From Lachnospiraceae bacterium (GTDB lineage Bacteria > Bacillota > Clostridia > Lachnospirales > Lachnospiraceae), in NCBI GenBank assembly GCA_015057445.1, contig SVEI01000002.1, positions 40,905 to 104,904 of the forward strand: a stretch of DNA of 64,000 nt, read 5' to 3'. Below the pieces are notes generated by a model. The model was not told where the DNA came from. It saw only the letters and a list, made by a program, of their open reading frames with translations, and did no database searches. Shown one piece after another: positions 35,072 through 44,469 of the stretch (its first letter is position 1; each line of letters opens with the position of its first letter). A program made the position numbers and the translations under genes.

Positions 35072-36139
35072 ATGAGTACTCTACACAGAGATAATACTAA
35101 AGTAATTGAAATAGGAAATGTGCTTATTGGAGGCGGAAATCCCATAGCAATTCAGTCTATGACTAATACTGATACAGCTGATGTGGAAAGCACAGTTGCA
35201 CAGATTCTAAAGTTAGAAGATGCTGGTTGTCAGATTGTGAGAGCTACTGCAAATACTCTAGAAGCGGCTCAGGCCTTTTCAAAAATAAAAGAGAGAATAC
35301 ACATTCCATTAGTAGCGGATATACATTTTGATTATAAACTTGCCATAGCTGCTATGGATAACGGTGCAGATAAAATTAGAATTAATCCAGGAAATATTGG
35401 TGGTGAAGAAAAACTTAAAGCTGTAGTTGAAAGAGCAAAGCTTGACAATATTCCTATTAGAGTTGGAGTGAATTCTGGTTCTTTGGAAAAAGAATTGGTA
35501 GCAAAATATGGCGGAGTGACAGCAGAAGGTATTGTGGAAAGTGCATTGGATAAAGTGGGCATGATAGAAAAATGTGACTACGACAACATAGTGATTAGCA
35601 TTAAATCTTCTGATGTTATGATGTGTGTTAAAGCACATTCGCTTATTGCTGACAAAACTAATTATCCCCTACATGTTGGCATTACTGAATCCGGAACGTT
35701 ATACAGAGGAAATATTAAATCAGCTGTAGGTTTAGGAATGATTTTAGGTCAAGGTATAGGAGATACTATAAGGGTATCTCTCACCAGTGACCCTGTGGAT
35801 GAGATTATATCTGCAAAAACTATACTTAGAACATTAAAACTTAGAAATGATGGCATTGAGCTTGTTTCTTGCCCTACGTGTGGTAGGACGAAGATAGATT
35901 TGATTGGTTTGGCAGGTCAAGTAGAAAATCTTATACAAAGTTACGATCACCTTAACTTAAAGGTGGCTGTAATGGGATGCGTGGTAAATGGACCTGGAGA
36001 AGCCAAGGAGGCAGATCTTGGAATAGCCGGTGGAGTTGGAGAAGGACTTCTATTTAAGAAGGGTGAGATTGTTAGAAAATTACCACAGGAGGAATTGCTT
36101 AATGCCCTTAAGGTTGAGTTAGACAATTGGAGGGATTGA
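35072..36139 (+). CDS. ispG: 4-hydroxy-3-methylbut-2-enyl diphosphate synthase
   Basis: Iron-sulfur enzyme of the MEP pathway, working two steps before the final C5 units. The ATG at 35072 has AAGG at 9 bases; the track ATG at 35063 has none and is less likely. The 355 residues include IAIQSMTNTDTADVEST, RINPGNIGG, GVNSGSLEKE, the first two cluster cysteines in CPTCGRTKIDL (about 267-270), and the third in VMGCVVNGPGEAKEADLGIAGG. Its 3' end is one base away from the polC start. Confidence 0.97.
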   Translation: MSTLHRDNTKVIEIGNVLIGGGNPIAIQSMTNTDTADVESTVAQILKLEDAGCQIVRATANTLEAAQAFSKIKERIHIPLVADIHFDYKLAIAAMDNGADKIRINPGNIGGEEKLKAVVERAKLDNIPIRVGVNSGSLEKELVAKYGGVTAEGIVESALDKVGMIEKCDYDNIVISIKSSDVMMCVKAHSLIADKTNYPLHVGITESGTLYRGNIKSAVGLGMILGQGIGDTIRVSLTSDPVDEIISAKTILRTLKLRNDGIELVSCPTCGRTKIDLIGLAGQVENLIQSYDHLNLKVAVMGCVVNGPGEAKEADLGIAGGVGEGLLFKKGEIVRKLPQEELLNALKVELDNWRD

Positions 36140-36140
36140 T

Positions 36141-39100
36141 TTGGCAAATAATTATTTTAAAGAAGTATTCCCAGATGTGAATTTGGGTGGAAATCTTAAT
36201 GATCTAATAGGGCAGGCGACTGTAACAGGAGTGCAGATGATAGAAGAAAGTGCGGAACTTTATGTCTTTATTCGAAGTTCCAATCTGATTGCTAGAGAAG
36301 ATTTGGATAAAGTTGAAGATGAGATTGCTAGGACTATATTTCCAAACACAGATGTTAAATGTATAATTCGTGAAACTTTTGTGCTCTCTAGTCAGTACAA
36401 TACAGAAACTTTAACGGATATGTACAAAGAGAGTTTGCTTTATGAGGTAAAAAAAACTAGTTATGTTGATTACAGAATATTAAAGCGTGGAGAGTGGATT
36501 GTCCGTGATGATATGCTGACTATATTGGTAGAGGATACTATAATAGCCAGAGAACATTCAAAGAAGATGTCCGGTTTCCTCGCATTTTTGTATGAAGAAA
36601 AGTTTGGAATGAAGGTTGAAGTTACTTTTGATTATTCTGATGATAAGAAAACACAACACAGAAAGGCTAACGAAATTAGACTTAGACAAGAACTCGCAAG
36701 TATAGAAAAGCGTAATGCGACTCTGTTGTCAGATAACAAGAGTGATGAAAAGGGGGAAGATTCGCAGGATGCACCTGAGAACAATCAAGCTGTGGCAGAG
36801 GAGTCAAAAGACCATAATTTAGAGAAAGAATTAGTAAGTTCGAAAAAGCAAGAAGGAGAAGACGAAATTGCAACTAACTTAAAGTCAGCTGGAGATGTGT
36901 CAGAGCATAATGTTGCTGCTAAAGCGCATAGCGATGCCACAAAAACCGATGGAAAAGATAAGAAAGTATCGTCAAAAGATACACCTAAAAAAGAAGGTGG
37001 ATTTAAGGGACGCGGCAAAATGGTTAAGTCCCAAGACCCAGACGTTATATTTGGAAATAATGTAGAGGGTGATATTGTAAAGATATGTGATGTTACAGAA
37101 GGTGGAGGAGCTATCTGTATTTTAGGGCAGATTTTGAATGTGGAAGACAGACAGCTGAAAAGTGGAAAGTTCATAATATCTGCAACTATTACAGATTTTA
37201 CTGACACAATTGCTTTTAAAATGTTTGTATCAGAGGACGATAGAGATCCTTTGTTAGGCGATATCAAAAAAGGTAAATTCTACATAGTGAAGGGTGTTCC
37301 TATGTATGATTCTTATGCTGGAGAACTTTCACTCTCATATATAGCAGGTATAAAACCAGCAAATGACTTCAGAGAACCCCGTGTGGATAATGCAGTAGAG
37401 AAGAGAGTAGAGCTTCATTTGCACACTGTTATGAGTGAGATGGACAGTGTGGTGGATATTAAGAAAATGATTCAACGTGCAAAGGATTGGGGACATAAAG
37501 CGGTGGCAATTACGGACCATGGATGTGTTCAGGCGTTTCCTATCGCAAATCATTGTGTAAGTCCGGATGAGGACTTTAAGATTCTCTACGGTGTAGAAGG
37601 CTATTTTGTAGACGATTTGAAGGATTTGATTCTTAATGACAAAGGTCAATCTATTGATTCAGAATATGTGGTTTTTGACATAGAAACTACAGGGCTTAGT
37701 CCAAAGTTTAATAAAATAATTGAAATAGGTGCTGTTAGGATAAAAGAAGGGAAGATAGTTGACACATTCTCAAAATTTGTCAACCCTGAGGTTCCGATAC
37801 CGTATTCTATAACAAAGCTTACTTCAATAAATGATTCTATGGTGCTTTCAGCTCCAACCATAGAACAGGTTCTTCCTGAGTTTTTTGATTATATAGGTGA
37901 TGCTGTTTTAGTGGCACATAATGCAAGCTTTGATACAGGTTTTATAAAGGAGTTCGCTAAACGTCAGGGACTTGAATTTGATTTTACAATTGTTGATACC
38001 TTGAGTTTAGCTCATATTCTTGTTCCAGAACTTGGAAAATACACTTTGGACAGACTTTGTAAGCAGTTTAATGTGTCATTGGAAAATCACCACAGAGCTT
38101 GTGATGATGCTGATGCTACAGCTCGTATCTTCCTTAAGATGCTAGATATGATTAAGGAAAAGGGAGTTAAAACCATAAATGAATTAAATGTTATGGGTTC
38201 GGCATCTCCGGAAGCTATAAAGAAAGCCAAAACCTACCATGGAATAATACTAGTTAAAAATGAGATAGGTAGAGTGAATTTGTACAGACTTATATCAGAA
38301 TCTCATATTAATTACTTCAATAGAAGACCAAGAATTCCTAAGAGTTTAATTAATAAATATAGAGAAGGTCTTATTATTGGTTCGGCATGTGAGGCAGGAG
38401 AATTGTATACCGCTATGCTTTATGATAGCGGAGAGGATGAAATTACCAGATTGGCAAATTTTTATGATTATTACGAGATACAGCCAATTGGTAATAATAT
38501 GTTCATGCTGGATAAAGAAAGTGTCCCTGTAAGTTCGGTGGAAGATTTGCAAAAAATCAATCGAAGAATCTATGATTTGGGAAAACAATTTAATAAACCG
38601 GTAGTTGCAACCTGTGATGTGCATTTTTTAGATCCTGAAGATGAAATATACAGAAGAATTATTATGGCAGGAAAAGGATTTGATGACGCAGATAACCAAC
38701 CGCCATTGTTCTTTAGAACCACTGATGAGATGTTAAAGGAATTTGAGTATCTAGGAAGTGATGAGGCCAAAGAGGTTGTTATTACAAATACAAATATCAT
38801 TGCAGATATGATAGAGAAAATATCTCCGGTTAGACCAGATAAGCAGCCACCTATAATAGAGAATTCGGATGAAACCCTGACAAACATTTGCTATGACAAG
38901 GCTCACGAAATATATGGACCAGAGCTTCCGGAAATAGTTGTAAACAGACTTGAAAAAGAATTGAATTCCATTATAACCAATGGATTTGCGGTTATGTATA
39001 TTATTGCTCAGAAGTTGGTGTGGCGTTCAAACGATGACGGATATCTTGTAGGCTCAAGAGGATCGGTTGGCTCATCTTTTGTTGCTACTATGGCTGGTAT

Positions 39101-40757
39101 AACTGAGGTTAATCCGTTGCCGGCTCATTATATTTGTCCTAAGTGTTACTTTACAGATTTTGATTCAGATAAGGTTAAACCATATCAGATGCAAGGTCAG
39201 TCTGGATGTGATATGCCGGATAGAGAGTGTCCACACTGTGGGCATAAATTGACAAAAGAGGGACATGATATTCCTTTTGAAACCTTCCTTGGCTTTAAGG
39301 GCGATAAGGAACCTGATATTGATCTTAACTTCTCGGGAGAGTATCAGCCAAAGGCTCATGCTTATACAGAAGAGTTGTTTGGTAAGGGAAAAGCATTTAG
39401 AGCAGGTACAATAGGTACTATGGCTGACAAGACAGCCTTCGGTTACGTATACAACTATTACAAAGATAAGGGCGAAGAAAGCTCTAAGAGACGTTGCGAG
39501 ATGGAAAGAATTGCGGCGGGATGTACCGGAGTTAAGAGAACTACAGGACAGCATCCTGGAGGAATGATTGTTCTTCCTGCACATGAGGAAATATACTCCT
39601 TTACCCCTATACAAAAACCTGCAAATGATATGAGTACGGATATCATTACAACTCATTTTGAATATCATTCCATAGATCATAATCTATTGAAACTGGATAT
39701 ACTAGGTCATGATGATCCTACCATGATAAGAAGATTGGAAGATTTGACAGGATTGGATGCGAAGACTATTCCGTTAGATGATCAAAAGGTAATGTCACTG
39801 TTCCATAATACAGAGGCTTTGGGTATAAGTCCGGAGGATATAGGTGGAACAAAATTGGGTTCGCTGGGAGTACCTGAGTTTGGAACAGAATTTGCCATGC
39901 AGATGCTTATTGATGCCAACCCACAGAATTTTTCAGATCTTGTAAGAATAGCAGGTCTCTCTCACGGAACAGATGTGTGGCTGGGAAATGCACAAACGCT
40001 TATCCAAGAAGGTAAATGTGTTCTTGGAACCGCAATTTGTACAAGAGATGATATTATGATTTATCTTATCAACATGGGACTTGAATCAGGACTTGCATTT
40101 ACCATAATGGAGAGTGTTAGAAAAGGTAAAGGTCTAAAACCTGAATGGGAAGATGAAATGCTTAAACATGGAGTTCCGGATTGGTATATTTGGTCTTGTA
40201 AGAAGATTAAATATATGTTCCCTAAGGCTCATGCTGCAGCTTATGTTATGATGGGGTGGAGAGTAGCTTATTATAAGGTTAATTACCCCCTTGCATATTA
40301 TACTGCGTTTTTCAGTATTAGAGCATCAGCCTTTGATTACAAATTAATGTGTCAGGGTAAAGAAGCTTTGGAGATGGAATTGGCTAACCTTCAGAAAACT
40401 CCAAAGGAGAAGCAGACAGCAACTATTAAGGATACAATACGTGATATGAAGATAGTTCAGGAAATGTATGCGCGTGGATTTGAGTTTTTACCTATAGATT
40501 TATATAAAGCGGACGCACATAGATTCCAGATTATTGATGGGAAAATAATGCCAAGCTTTTCTGCTATTCCTGGTATGGGGGCTAAAGCTGCGGAAACTCT
40601 CCAGGAAGCTGCTGCTGAGGGTGAATTTATGTCTAAAGAGGATATAAGAACCAGAGGTAAAGTTTCGAAAACTATATTAGATGATATGGAAGCATTGGGA
40701 CTATTGGCGGGTCTTCCAGAGACCAATCAGTACGATTTCTTTAGTTTGCTTAATTAA
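36141..40757 (+). CDS. polC: DNA polymerase III alpha subunit, Gram-positive PolC type
   Basis: Replicative polymerase with built-in proofreading. The TTG start follows GGAGGG. The 1538 residues hold an N-terminal domain, a charged low-complexity linker (about 180-300, Lys/Glu/Asp-rich), an OB-fold region, a PHP domain (RVELHLHTVMSEMDS, about 422 on), and an inserted DEDDh exonuclease (YVVFDIETTGL, about 509 on). The catalytic palm with PDIDLNFSGEYQ (about 1057) includes a zinc site (CPKCYFTDF, CPHCGHKL). HHH/OB-like parts follow at the end. It is the essential leading-strand polymerase in Firmicutes. No terminator is seen after it; the next promoter follows at once. Confidence 0.98.
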   Translation: MANNYFKEVFPDVNLGGNLNDLIGQATVTGVQMIEESAELYVFIRSSNLIAREDLDKVEDEIARTIFPNTDVKCIIRETFVLSSQYNTETLTDMYKESLLYEVKKTSYVDYRILKRGEWIVRDDMLTILVEDTIIAREHSKKMSGFLAFLYEEKFGMKVEVTFDYSDDKKTQHRKANEIRLRQELASIEKRNATLLSDNKSDEKGEDSQDAPENNQAVAEESKDHNLEKELVSSKKQEGEDEIATNLKSAGDVSEHNVAAKAHSDATKTDGKDKKVSSKDTPKKEGGFKGRGKMVKSQDPDVIFGNNVEGDIVKICDVTEGGGAICILGQILNVEDRQLKSGKFIISATITDFTDTIAFKMFVSEDDRDPLLGDIKKGKFYIVKGVPMYDSYAGELSLSYIAGIKPANDFREPRVDNAVEKRVELHLHTVMSEMDSVVDIKKMIQRAKDWGHKAVAITDHGCVQAFPIANHCVSPDEDFKILYGVEGYFVDDLKDLILNDKGQSIDSEYVVFDIETTGLSPKFNKIIEIGAVRIKEGKIVDTFSKFVNPEVPIPYSITKLTSINDSMVLSAPTIEQVLPEFFDYIGDAVLVAHNASFDTGFIKEFAKRQGLEFDFTIVDTLSLAHILVPELGKYTLDRLCKQFNVSLENHHRACDDADATARIFLKMLDMIKEKGVKTINELNVMGSASPEAIKKAKTYHGIILVKNEIGRVNLYRLISESHINYFNRRPRIPKSLINKYREGLIIGSACEAGELYTAMLYDSGEDEITRLANFYDYYEIQPIGNNMFMLDKESVPVSSVEDLQKINRRIYDLGKQFNKPVVATCDVHFLDPEDEIYRRIIMAGKGFDDADNQPPLFFRTTDEMLKEFEYLGSDEAKEVVITNTNIIADMIEKISPVRPDKQPPIIENSDETLTNICYDKAHEIYGPELPEIVVNRLEKELNSIITNGFAVMYIIAQKLVWRSNDDGYLVGSRGSVGSSFVATMAGITEVNPLPAHYICPKCYFTDFDSDKVKPYQMQGQSGCDMPDRECPHCGHKLTKEGHDIPFETFLGFKGDKEPDIDLNFSGEYQPKAHAYTEELFGKGKAFRAGTIGTMADKTAFGYVYNYYKDKGEESSKRRCEMERIAAGCTGVKRTTGQHPGGMIVLPAHEEIYSFTPIQKPANDMSTDIITTHFEYHSIDHNLLKLDILGHDDPTMIRRLEDLTGLDAKTIPLDDQKVMSLFHNTEALGISPEDIGGTKLGSLGVPEFGTEFAMQMLIDANPQNFSDLVRIAGLSHGTDVWLGNAQTLIQEGKCVLGTAICTRDDIMIYLINMGLESGLAFTIMESVRKGKGLKPEWEDEMLKHGVPDWYIWSCKKIKYMFPKAHAAAYVMMGWRVAYYKVNYPLAYYTAFFSIRASAFDYKLMCQGKEALEMELANLQKTPKEKQTATIKDTIRDMKIVQEMYARGFEFLPIDLYKADAHRFQIIDGKIMPSFSAIPGMGAKAAETLQEAAAEGEFMSKEDIRTRGKVSKTILDDMEALGLLAGLPETNQYDFFSLLN

Positions 40758-40761
40758 AGAG

Positions 40762-40790
40762 TTGATATTTTTATATAAATATATTAAAAT
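40762..40790 (+). promoter_or_regulatory. Promoter of the ireB-ruvX-rnjA-trhP operon
   Basis: TTGATA (40762-40767), a 17-base spacer and TAAAAT (40785-40790), five bases after the polC stop. The transcript would start near 40797, which supports the ATG at 40820 over the track start at 40799. Confidence 0.7.
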
Positions 40791-40819
40791 AGTCCTATAT
40801 GTTTAAAGGACGTGATGAA

Positions 40820-41077
40820 ATGACTAATCAAAACACACAAGATATAGGAATAATTAGAGAATCAACTATAGAGGTTACGGAGATATTAGCTCAGGTATAT
40901 GGTGCGCTTTCTGAGAAGGGATATAATCCTGTGAGTCAGATAGTGGGGTATGTAATGAGTGGAGATCCTACTTACATCACTAGCTACAAGAATGCTAGAA
41001 GTCTTATTATGAAGGCTGAGAGAGATGAAATTATAGAGGTTCTTCTTGAAAACTATATCGAAACAAGATTAAAATAG
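40820..41077 (+). CDS. ireB: IreB family regulatory phosphoprotein (YrzL)
   Basis: Small helical protein of 85 residues, a dimeric regulator that in Enterococcus is a substrate of the PASTA kinase IreK. The ATG at 40820 is preceded by AAAGGA; the longer track start would lie on the transcription start. Family text: [46 protein letters not shown]. Threonines that could be phosphorylated are present near the N-terminus. In this genome the kinase PrkC is encoded 21 kb upstream. The ireB-ruvX-DUF1292 trio is conserved in Firmicutes. Confidence 0.92.
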   Translation: MTNQNTQDIGIIRESTIEVTEILAQVYGALSEKGYNPVSQIVGYVMSGDPTYITSYKNARSLIMKAERDEIIEVLLENYIETRLK

Positions 41078-41103
41078 CAATCGTAAGATAGATTAAGAAG
41101 CAT

Positions 41104-41154
41104 AATTACGGATATAATCATATGGATAGTTTCTGTTTGGTTATATCCTTAATT
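41104..41154 (+). other. Hairpin between ireB and ruvX
   Basis: GGATATAA (41110-41117) pairs with TTATATCC (41141-41148), and flanking AATTA/TAATT extends the stem. No T-run follows, so it is more likely a processing or stability element than a terminator. The 97-base gap holds nothing else. Confidence 0.35.
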
Positions 41155-41174
41155 AGTGTGAAGAGGGTAAAACT

Positions 41175-41609
41175 TTGAGAGTAATAGGATTGGATTACGG
41201 AACGAAGACGGTTGGAGTTGCCATAAGTGACGAGACGAAACTTATTGCGCAACCTTTACTTACTATTGAAAGAAAACAGGCGAATAAACTTAGACAAACC
41301 TATGCTGCTATTGAGAAGATAATATCTGAACAAGATGTTGAACTTATTGTGCTTGGTCTTCCTAAGAATATGAATAATACTGAGGGCGAAAGAGTTGAAG
41401 CCACAAAAGAATTCAAAGAAGCTTTGGAGAGAAGAACTGGTCTTGAGGTAGTATTGGTTGACGAAAGGCTCACTACAGTTGAAGCTAATCGTATATTGGA
41501 AGATACGGGAGTTGCATTGAGTGCGAGAAAAGAACATATAGATAAGATGGCAGCTGCTATAATATTACAGAATTATTTAGACAGAGAACATAACAAAAAC
41601 AAAAATTAA
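41175..41609 (+). CDS. ruvX: Pre-16S rRNA nuclease YqgF/RuvX
   Basis: RNase H-fold protein for the 5' end maturation of 16S rRNA. The TTG start follows AGAGGG. The 144 residues include VIGLDYGTKTVGVAISDETKLIAQPL (first catalytic Asp), LIVLGLPKNMNNTEGERV (Glu), and VLVDERLTTVEANRIL. KEHIDKMAAAIILQNYLD carries the last Asp. All catalytic positions are present. Confidence 0.95.
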   Translation: MRVIGLDYGTKTVGVAISDETKLIAQPLLTIERKQANKLRQTYAAIEKIISEQDVELIVLGLPKNMNNTEGERVEATKEFKEALERRTGLEVVLVDERLTTVEANRILEDTGVALSARKEHIDKMAAAIILQNYLDREHNKNKN

Positions 41610-41692
41610 TGTGGCCTTTGGGATGGGGGATATGTGTTTTGAATGATTTGAAAACAAAGGTTATAATGGCAACTGGCAAGGAGGATAATAGT

Positions 41693-41959
41693 ATGGATAA
41701 CAATTATGAGAAGATAATATTCGATACAGACGATGGAGAGGTTTGTTTGTTTGTTCTTGAACAGACTATGCTTGGTGGGATAAATTATTTGTTGGTAACA
41801 GAGGATGCAGATAGTGAAGATGCAGGATTTCTTATTTTAAAAGAAACATCCGAAGATGGGGAATATGTATCCTACGATATTGTTGATGATGAAAGTGAAT
41901 TAAAATCAATAATATCAATTTTTAACGAATTAGTAGATGATTTTGATTTGGAGGTTTAG
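41693..41959 (+). CDS. DUF1292 protein (YrzB-like)
   Basis: An acidic protein of 88 residues. The ATG at 41693 has GGAGG at 41680-41684; the track start at 41609 adds an unconserved stretch. The text EKIIFDTDDGEVCLFVLEQTMLGGINYLLV and the acidic C-terminus DDESELKSIISIFNEL match DUF1292. Conserved next to ireB and ruvX in Bacillus and clostridia; function unknown. Confidence 0.85.
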   Translation: MDNNYEKIIFDTDDGEVCLFVLEQTMLGGINYLLVTEDADSEDAGFLILKETSEDGEYVSYDIVDDESELKSIISIFNELVDDFDLEV

Positions 41960-41961
41960 TT

Positions 41962-43626
41962 TTGAAAGATAATGCAAAGAAGTCAGTTAAGATTATTCCT
42001 TTAGGTGGACTTGAGCAAATAGGAATGAATATAACTGCTATAGAGTATGATGATACCATAGTTGTGATTGACTGTGGTCTTGCATTTCCGGAAGATGAAA
42101 TGTTGGGTATAGATTTGGTAATTCCTGATGTGACATATCTTAAGGAAAATGCTGATAAGGTAAAGGGACTGGTTGTAACCCATGGTCACGAGGATCACAT
42201 TGGAGCAATACCTTATATAGAGAATGAGATTAATATGCCTATATATTGTACTAAGCTTACTATGGGACTTATAGAGAATAAGCTTAAAGAACATAACAAT
42301 CTTAACAATGTAAAAAGAAAGGTTGTAAAACATGGGCAAATAATTAATCTAGGTTGTCTTAGAATAGAGTTCATCAGAACGAATCATTCTATCGTGGATG
42401 CGGCAGCGTTGGCCATATATACTCCAGAAGGAATTATTATTCATACAGGAGATTTTAAAGTGGATTTCACACCTGTCTTCGGGGAAGCTATAGATTTGCC
42501 TAGATTTGGAGAATTGGGCAAAAAGGGTGTTCTTGCCCTTATGGCAGACTCCACAAATGCGGAGAGACCAGGATATACTCAGTCTGAGAAAACCGTAGGT
42601 AAGACTTTTGATAATTTATTTGCGGATAATAGAGAACATAGAATTATAATAGCTACATTTGCATCTAATGTTGATAGAGTTCAGCAGATAATTAATTCGG
42701 CGTATAAGTATGGTCGTAAAGTAGTAGTTGAAGGAAGAAGTATGGTTAATATAATTAAGACTGCTACTGAACTTGGGTATATTAGTATACCAGACAATAC
42801 TCTTATAGAAATAGAACAAATTAAGAATTACCCTGATGAACAGATAGTTCTTATTACAACGGGAAGTCAGGGTGAAAATATGGCAGCTCTATCAAGGATA
42901 GCAGCTTCTATTCATAACAGGATAACCATAAAACCGGGGGATGTAGTAATATTCTCTTCAAACCCTATACCAGGTAACGAGAAGGCTGTGTTCAAGGTTA
43001 TCAACGAACTTGAGATGAAAGGTGCTCATGTTATTTTCCAAGACACTCACGTATCAGGACATGCTTGTCAGGAAGAGTTAAAATTAATGTATGCTCTTAC
43101 AAAGCCTAAGTATGCAATACCTGTTCATGGAGAGTATCGACATTTAAAAAGACATGCGGAATTGGCCGTGGAGATGGGTGTTAAAAAGGAAAATGTGAAG
43201 ATATTATCAACTGGAGATGTTCTTGAAATTGGAGAAAATACATTTAAGGTAACAGACAAGGTTGTGGCTCAAGGTATTATGGTAGACGGATTGGGGGTTG
43301 GTGATGTTGGTAATATTGTTTTGAGAGACAGACAACATCTATCCCAAAATGGTCTTATGATTGTGGTTGTTACCTTAGAACAGGGAAGTAATCAAGTGTT
43401 AGCAGGGCCAGATATAGTATCTAGAGGTTTTGTGTATGTGAGAGAATCCGAGACACTTATGGATGAGTGTAGAGAAGTAGTACAGGCAGCAATAGAGTTT
43501 TGTCAGGACAAAGGTATTACTGATTGGGGAAAGATTAAGTCCACAATCAGAGACTCGTTAGGTGATTTCTTGTGGAAGAAGACTAAGCGAAATCCTATGA
43601 TACTACCAATCATTTCGGAAGTATAA
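41962..43626 (+). CDS. rnjA: Ribonuclease J
   Basis: Metallo-beta-lactamase/beta-CASP ribonuclease with 5'-3' exo- and endonuclease activity in mRNA decay and rRNA maturation. The TTG start has GGAGG 7 bases upstream and lies two bases after the DUF1292 stop. The 554 residues include THGHEDHIGAIPYI (about 74-87, zinc site), HTGDFKVDFTP, MADSTNAERPG, the beta-CASP region VVVEGRSMVNI, and PVHGEYRHLKRHAELA. The C-terminal domain is ordinary. RNase J1 versus J2 cannot be settled from one copy; the complete motif set favours an active enzyme. Confidence 0.96.
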   Translation: MKDNAKKSVKIIPLGGLEQIGMNITAIEYDDTIVVIDCGLAFPEDEMLGIDLVIPDVTYLKENADKVKGLVVTHGHEDHIGAIPYIENEINMPIYCTKLTMGLIENKLKEHNNLNNVKRKVVKHGQIINLGCLRIEFIRTNHSIVDAAALAIYTPEGIIIHTGDFKVDFTPVFGEAIDLPRFGELGKKGVLALMADSTNAERPGYTQSEKTVGKTFDNLFADNREHRIIIATFASNVDRVQQIINSAYKYGRKVVVEGRSMVNIIKTATELGYISIPDNTLIEIEQIKNYPDEQIVLITTGSQGENMAALSRIAASIHNRITIKPGDVVIFSSNPIPGNEKAVFKVINELEMKGAHVIFQDTHVSGHACQEELKLMYALTKPKYAIPVHGEYRHLKRHAELAVEMGVKKENVKILSTGDVLEIGENTFKVTDKVVAQGIMVDGLGVGDVGNIVLRDRQHLSQNGLMIVVVTLEQGSNQVLAGPDIVSRGFVYVRESETLMDECREVVQAAIEFCQDKGITDWGKIKSTIRDSLGDFLWKKTKRNPMILPIISEV

Positions 43627-43638
43627 AGAGGATAACAT

Positions 43639-43974
43639 ATGAAGGAAGTAATAATTGAGAGCAAACGCCTTAATGCAGAAATCAAAGCTACTACAGAATA
43701 TAAAAGATATATTGACACAAAAAAGGCTTTGTATGATAATATGGACTTATGTAATAAACTCAGAGAATTCAGAAATCGAAATTATGAGTTGCAAAATAGA
43801 CAGGGAGTGAATCCTTATGATGAAGTTTGTAATTTGGTTAGGGATTACGATGAATTATTACATAATTCAATTGTAAGTGAGTTTTTAAAGGCGGAACAAC
43901 GAATATGCAAGATGATGCAGGAAGTGTACTGTTCCATTGCAGAAGGATTGGAGTTCGATTATTTAGATGAGTAA
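43639..43974 (+). CDS. YlbF/YmcA-family protein
   Basis: A 111-residue all-helical protein: an N-terminal EVIIESKRLNAEIKATTEYKRYIDTKKALYD and a heptad-rich middle fit the YlbF family (com_ylbF). In Bacillus the YlbF-YmcA-YaaT complex modulates RNase Y-dependent mRNA maturation. Here the gene follows RNase J by 12 bases, which suggests an RNA-decay role. AGAGGATAAC precedes the ATG, and the stop overlaps the next gene by 8 bases. Confidence 0.8.
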   Translation: MKEVIIESKRLNAEIKATTEYKRYIDTKKALYDNMDLCNKLREFRNRNYELQNRQGVNPYDEVCNLVRDYDELLHNSIVSEFLKAEQRICKMMQEVYCSIAEGLEFDYLDE

Positions 43975-44464
43975 TAATAAGATTAAAACAGAAGAACAAG
44001 TGAATGCTAAGAATGTTACGAAGACAAGCAAAAAGAAATCTTTTAAGAAGAAAAAGAGTACCATGGAGCAGATACTTGCCCCTAATAACATTAGAAAAGG
44101 TTTGAAGCATTCTGCTGGATTTGCAGGAAGTTTGTTGATTAATGTACTTATTGTATTTTTTATAATTAAGATTTTTGCTTATGCATTTAATTTTACTTAT
44201 AGTGTATTTGGTAATGTTTGCAAATCTCCGGGAGATACAGAGTATGTGGTTGTTGAGATACCAGCAGATTCGTCTATATTAGAGATTGGTCAAGCTCTTG
44301 AAGATGGAGAAATTATAGATGATAAGTATGTGTTCTTTGCTAAGGTTAAAGTAAAGGGATATGGAGATAAAATCAAGACAGGAAAGTTTGGTCTTTCGGC
44401 ATCCATGAATTATGACGAAATATTGCAAATTATATGTGAGCTCGAAACAGAAGAGGAGGAGTAA
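43967..44464 (+). CDS. Short MltG-like protein without the lytic transglycosylase domain
   Basis: A 165-residue protein. A Lys-rich cytosolic N-terminus (KKKSFKKKKS) precedes one membrane helix (SLLINVLIVFFIIKIFAYAF, about 52-72). An outer domain of about 75 residues follows (VVVEIPADSSILEIGQALEDG to LSASMNYDEILQIICE) that matches the LysM-like subdomain of MltG/YceG. The catalytic YceG domain of about 200 residues with its Glu is absent. In Bacillus the full-length mltG (yrrL) occupies this exact place between yrzB and yrrM, so this may be a shortened descendant. It might bind glycan without cutting it, or regulate another MltG. Confidence 0.75.
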   Translation: MSNNKIKTEEQVNAKNVTKTSKKKSFKKKKSTMEQILAPNNIRKGLKHSAGFAGSLLINVLIVFFIIKIFAYAFNFTYSVFGNVCKSPGDTEYVVVEIPADSSILEIGQALEDGEIIDDKYVFFAKVKVKGYGDKIKTGKFGLSASMNYDEILQIICELETEEEE

Positions 44465-44469
44465 AGGCC

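Noticed and set aside
39165-39680. 171-residue minus-strand ORF
   Set aside because: Inside the catalytic region of polC; no start signal and no recognisable protein.
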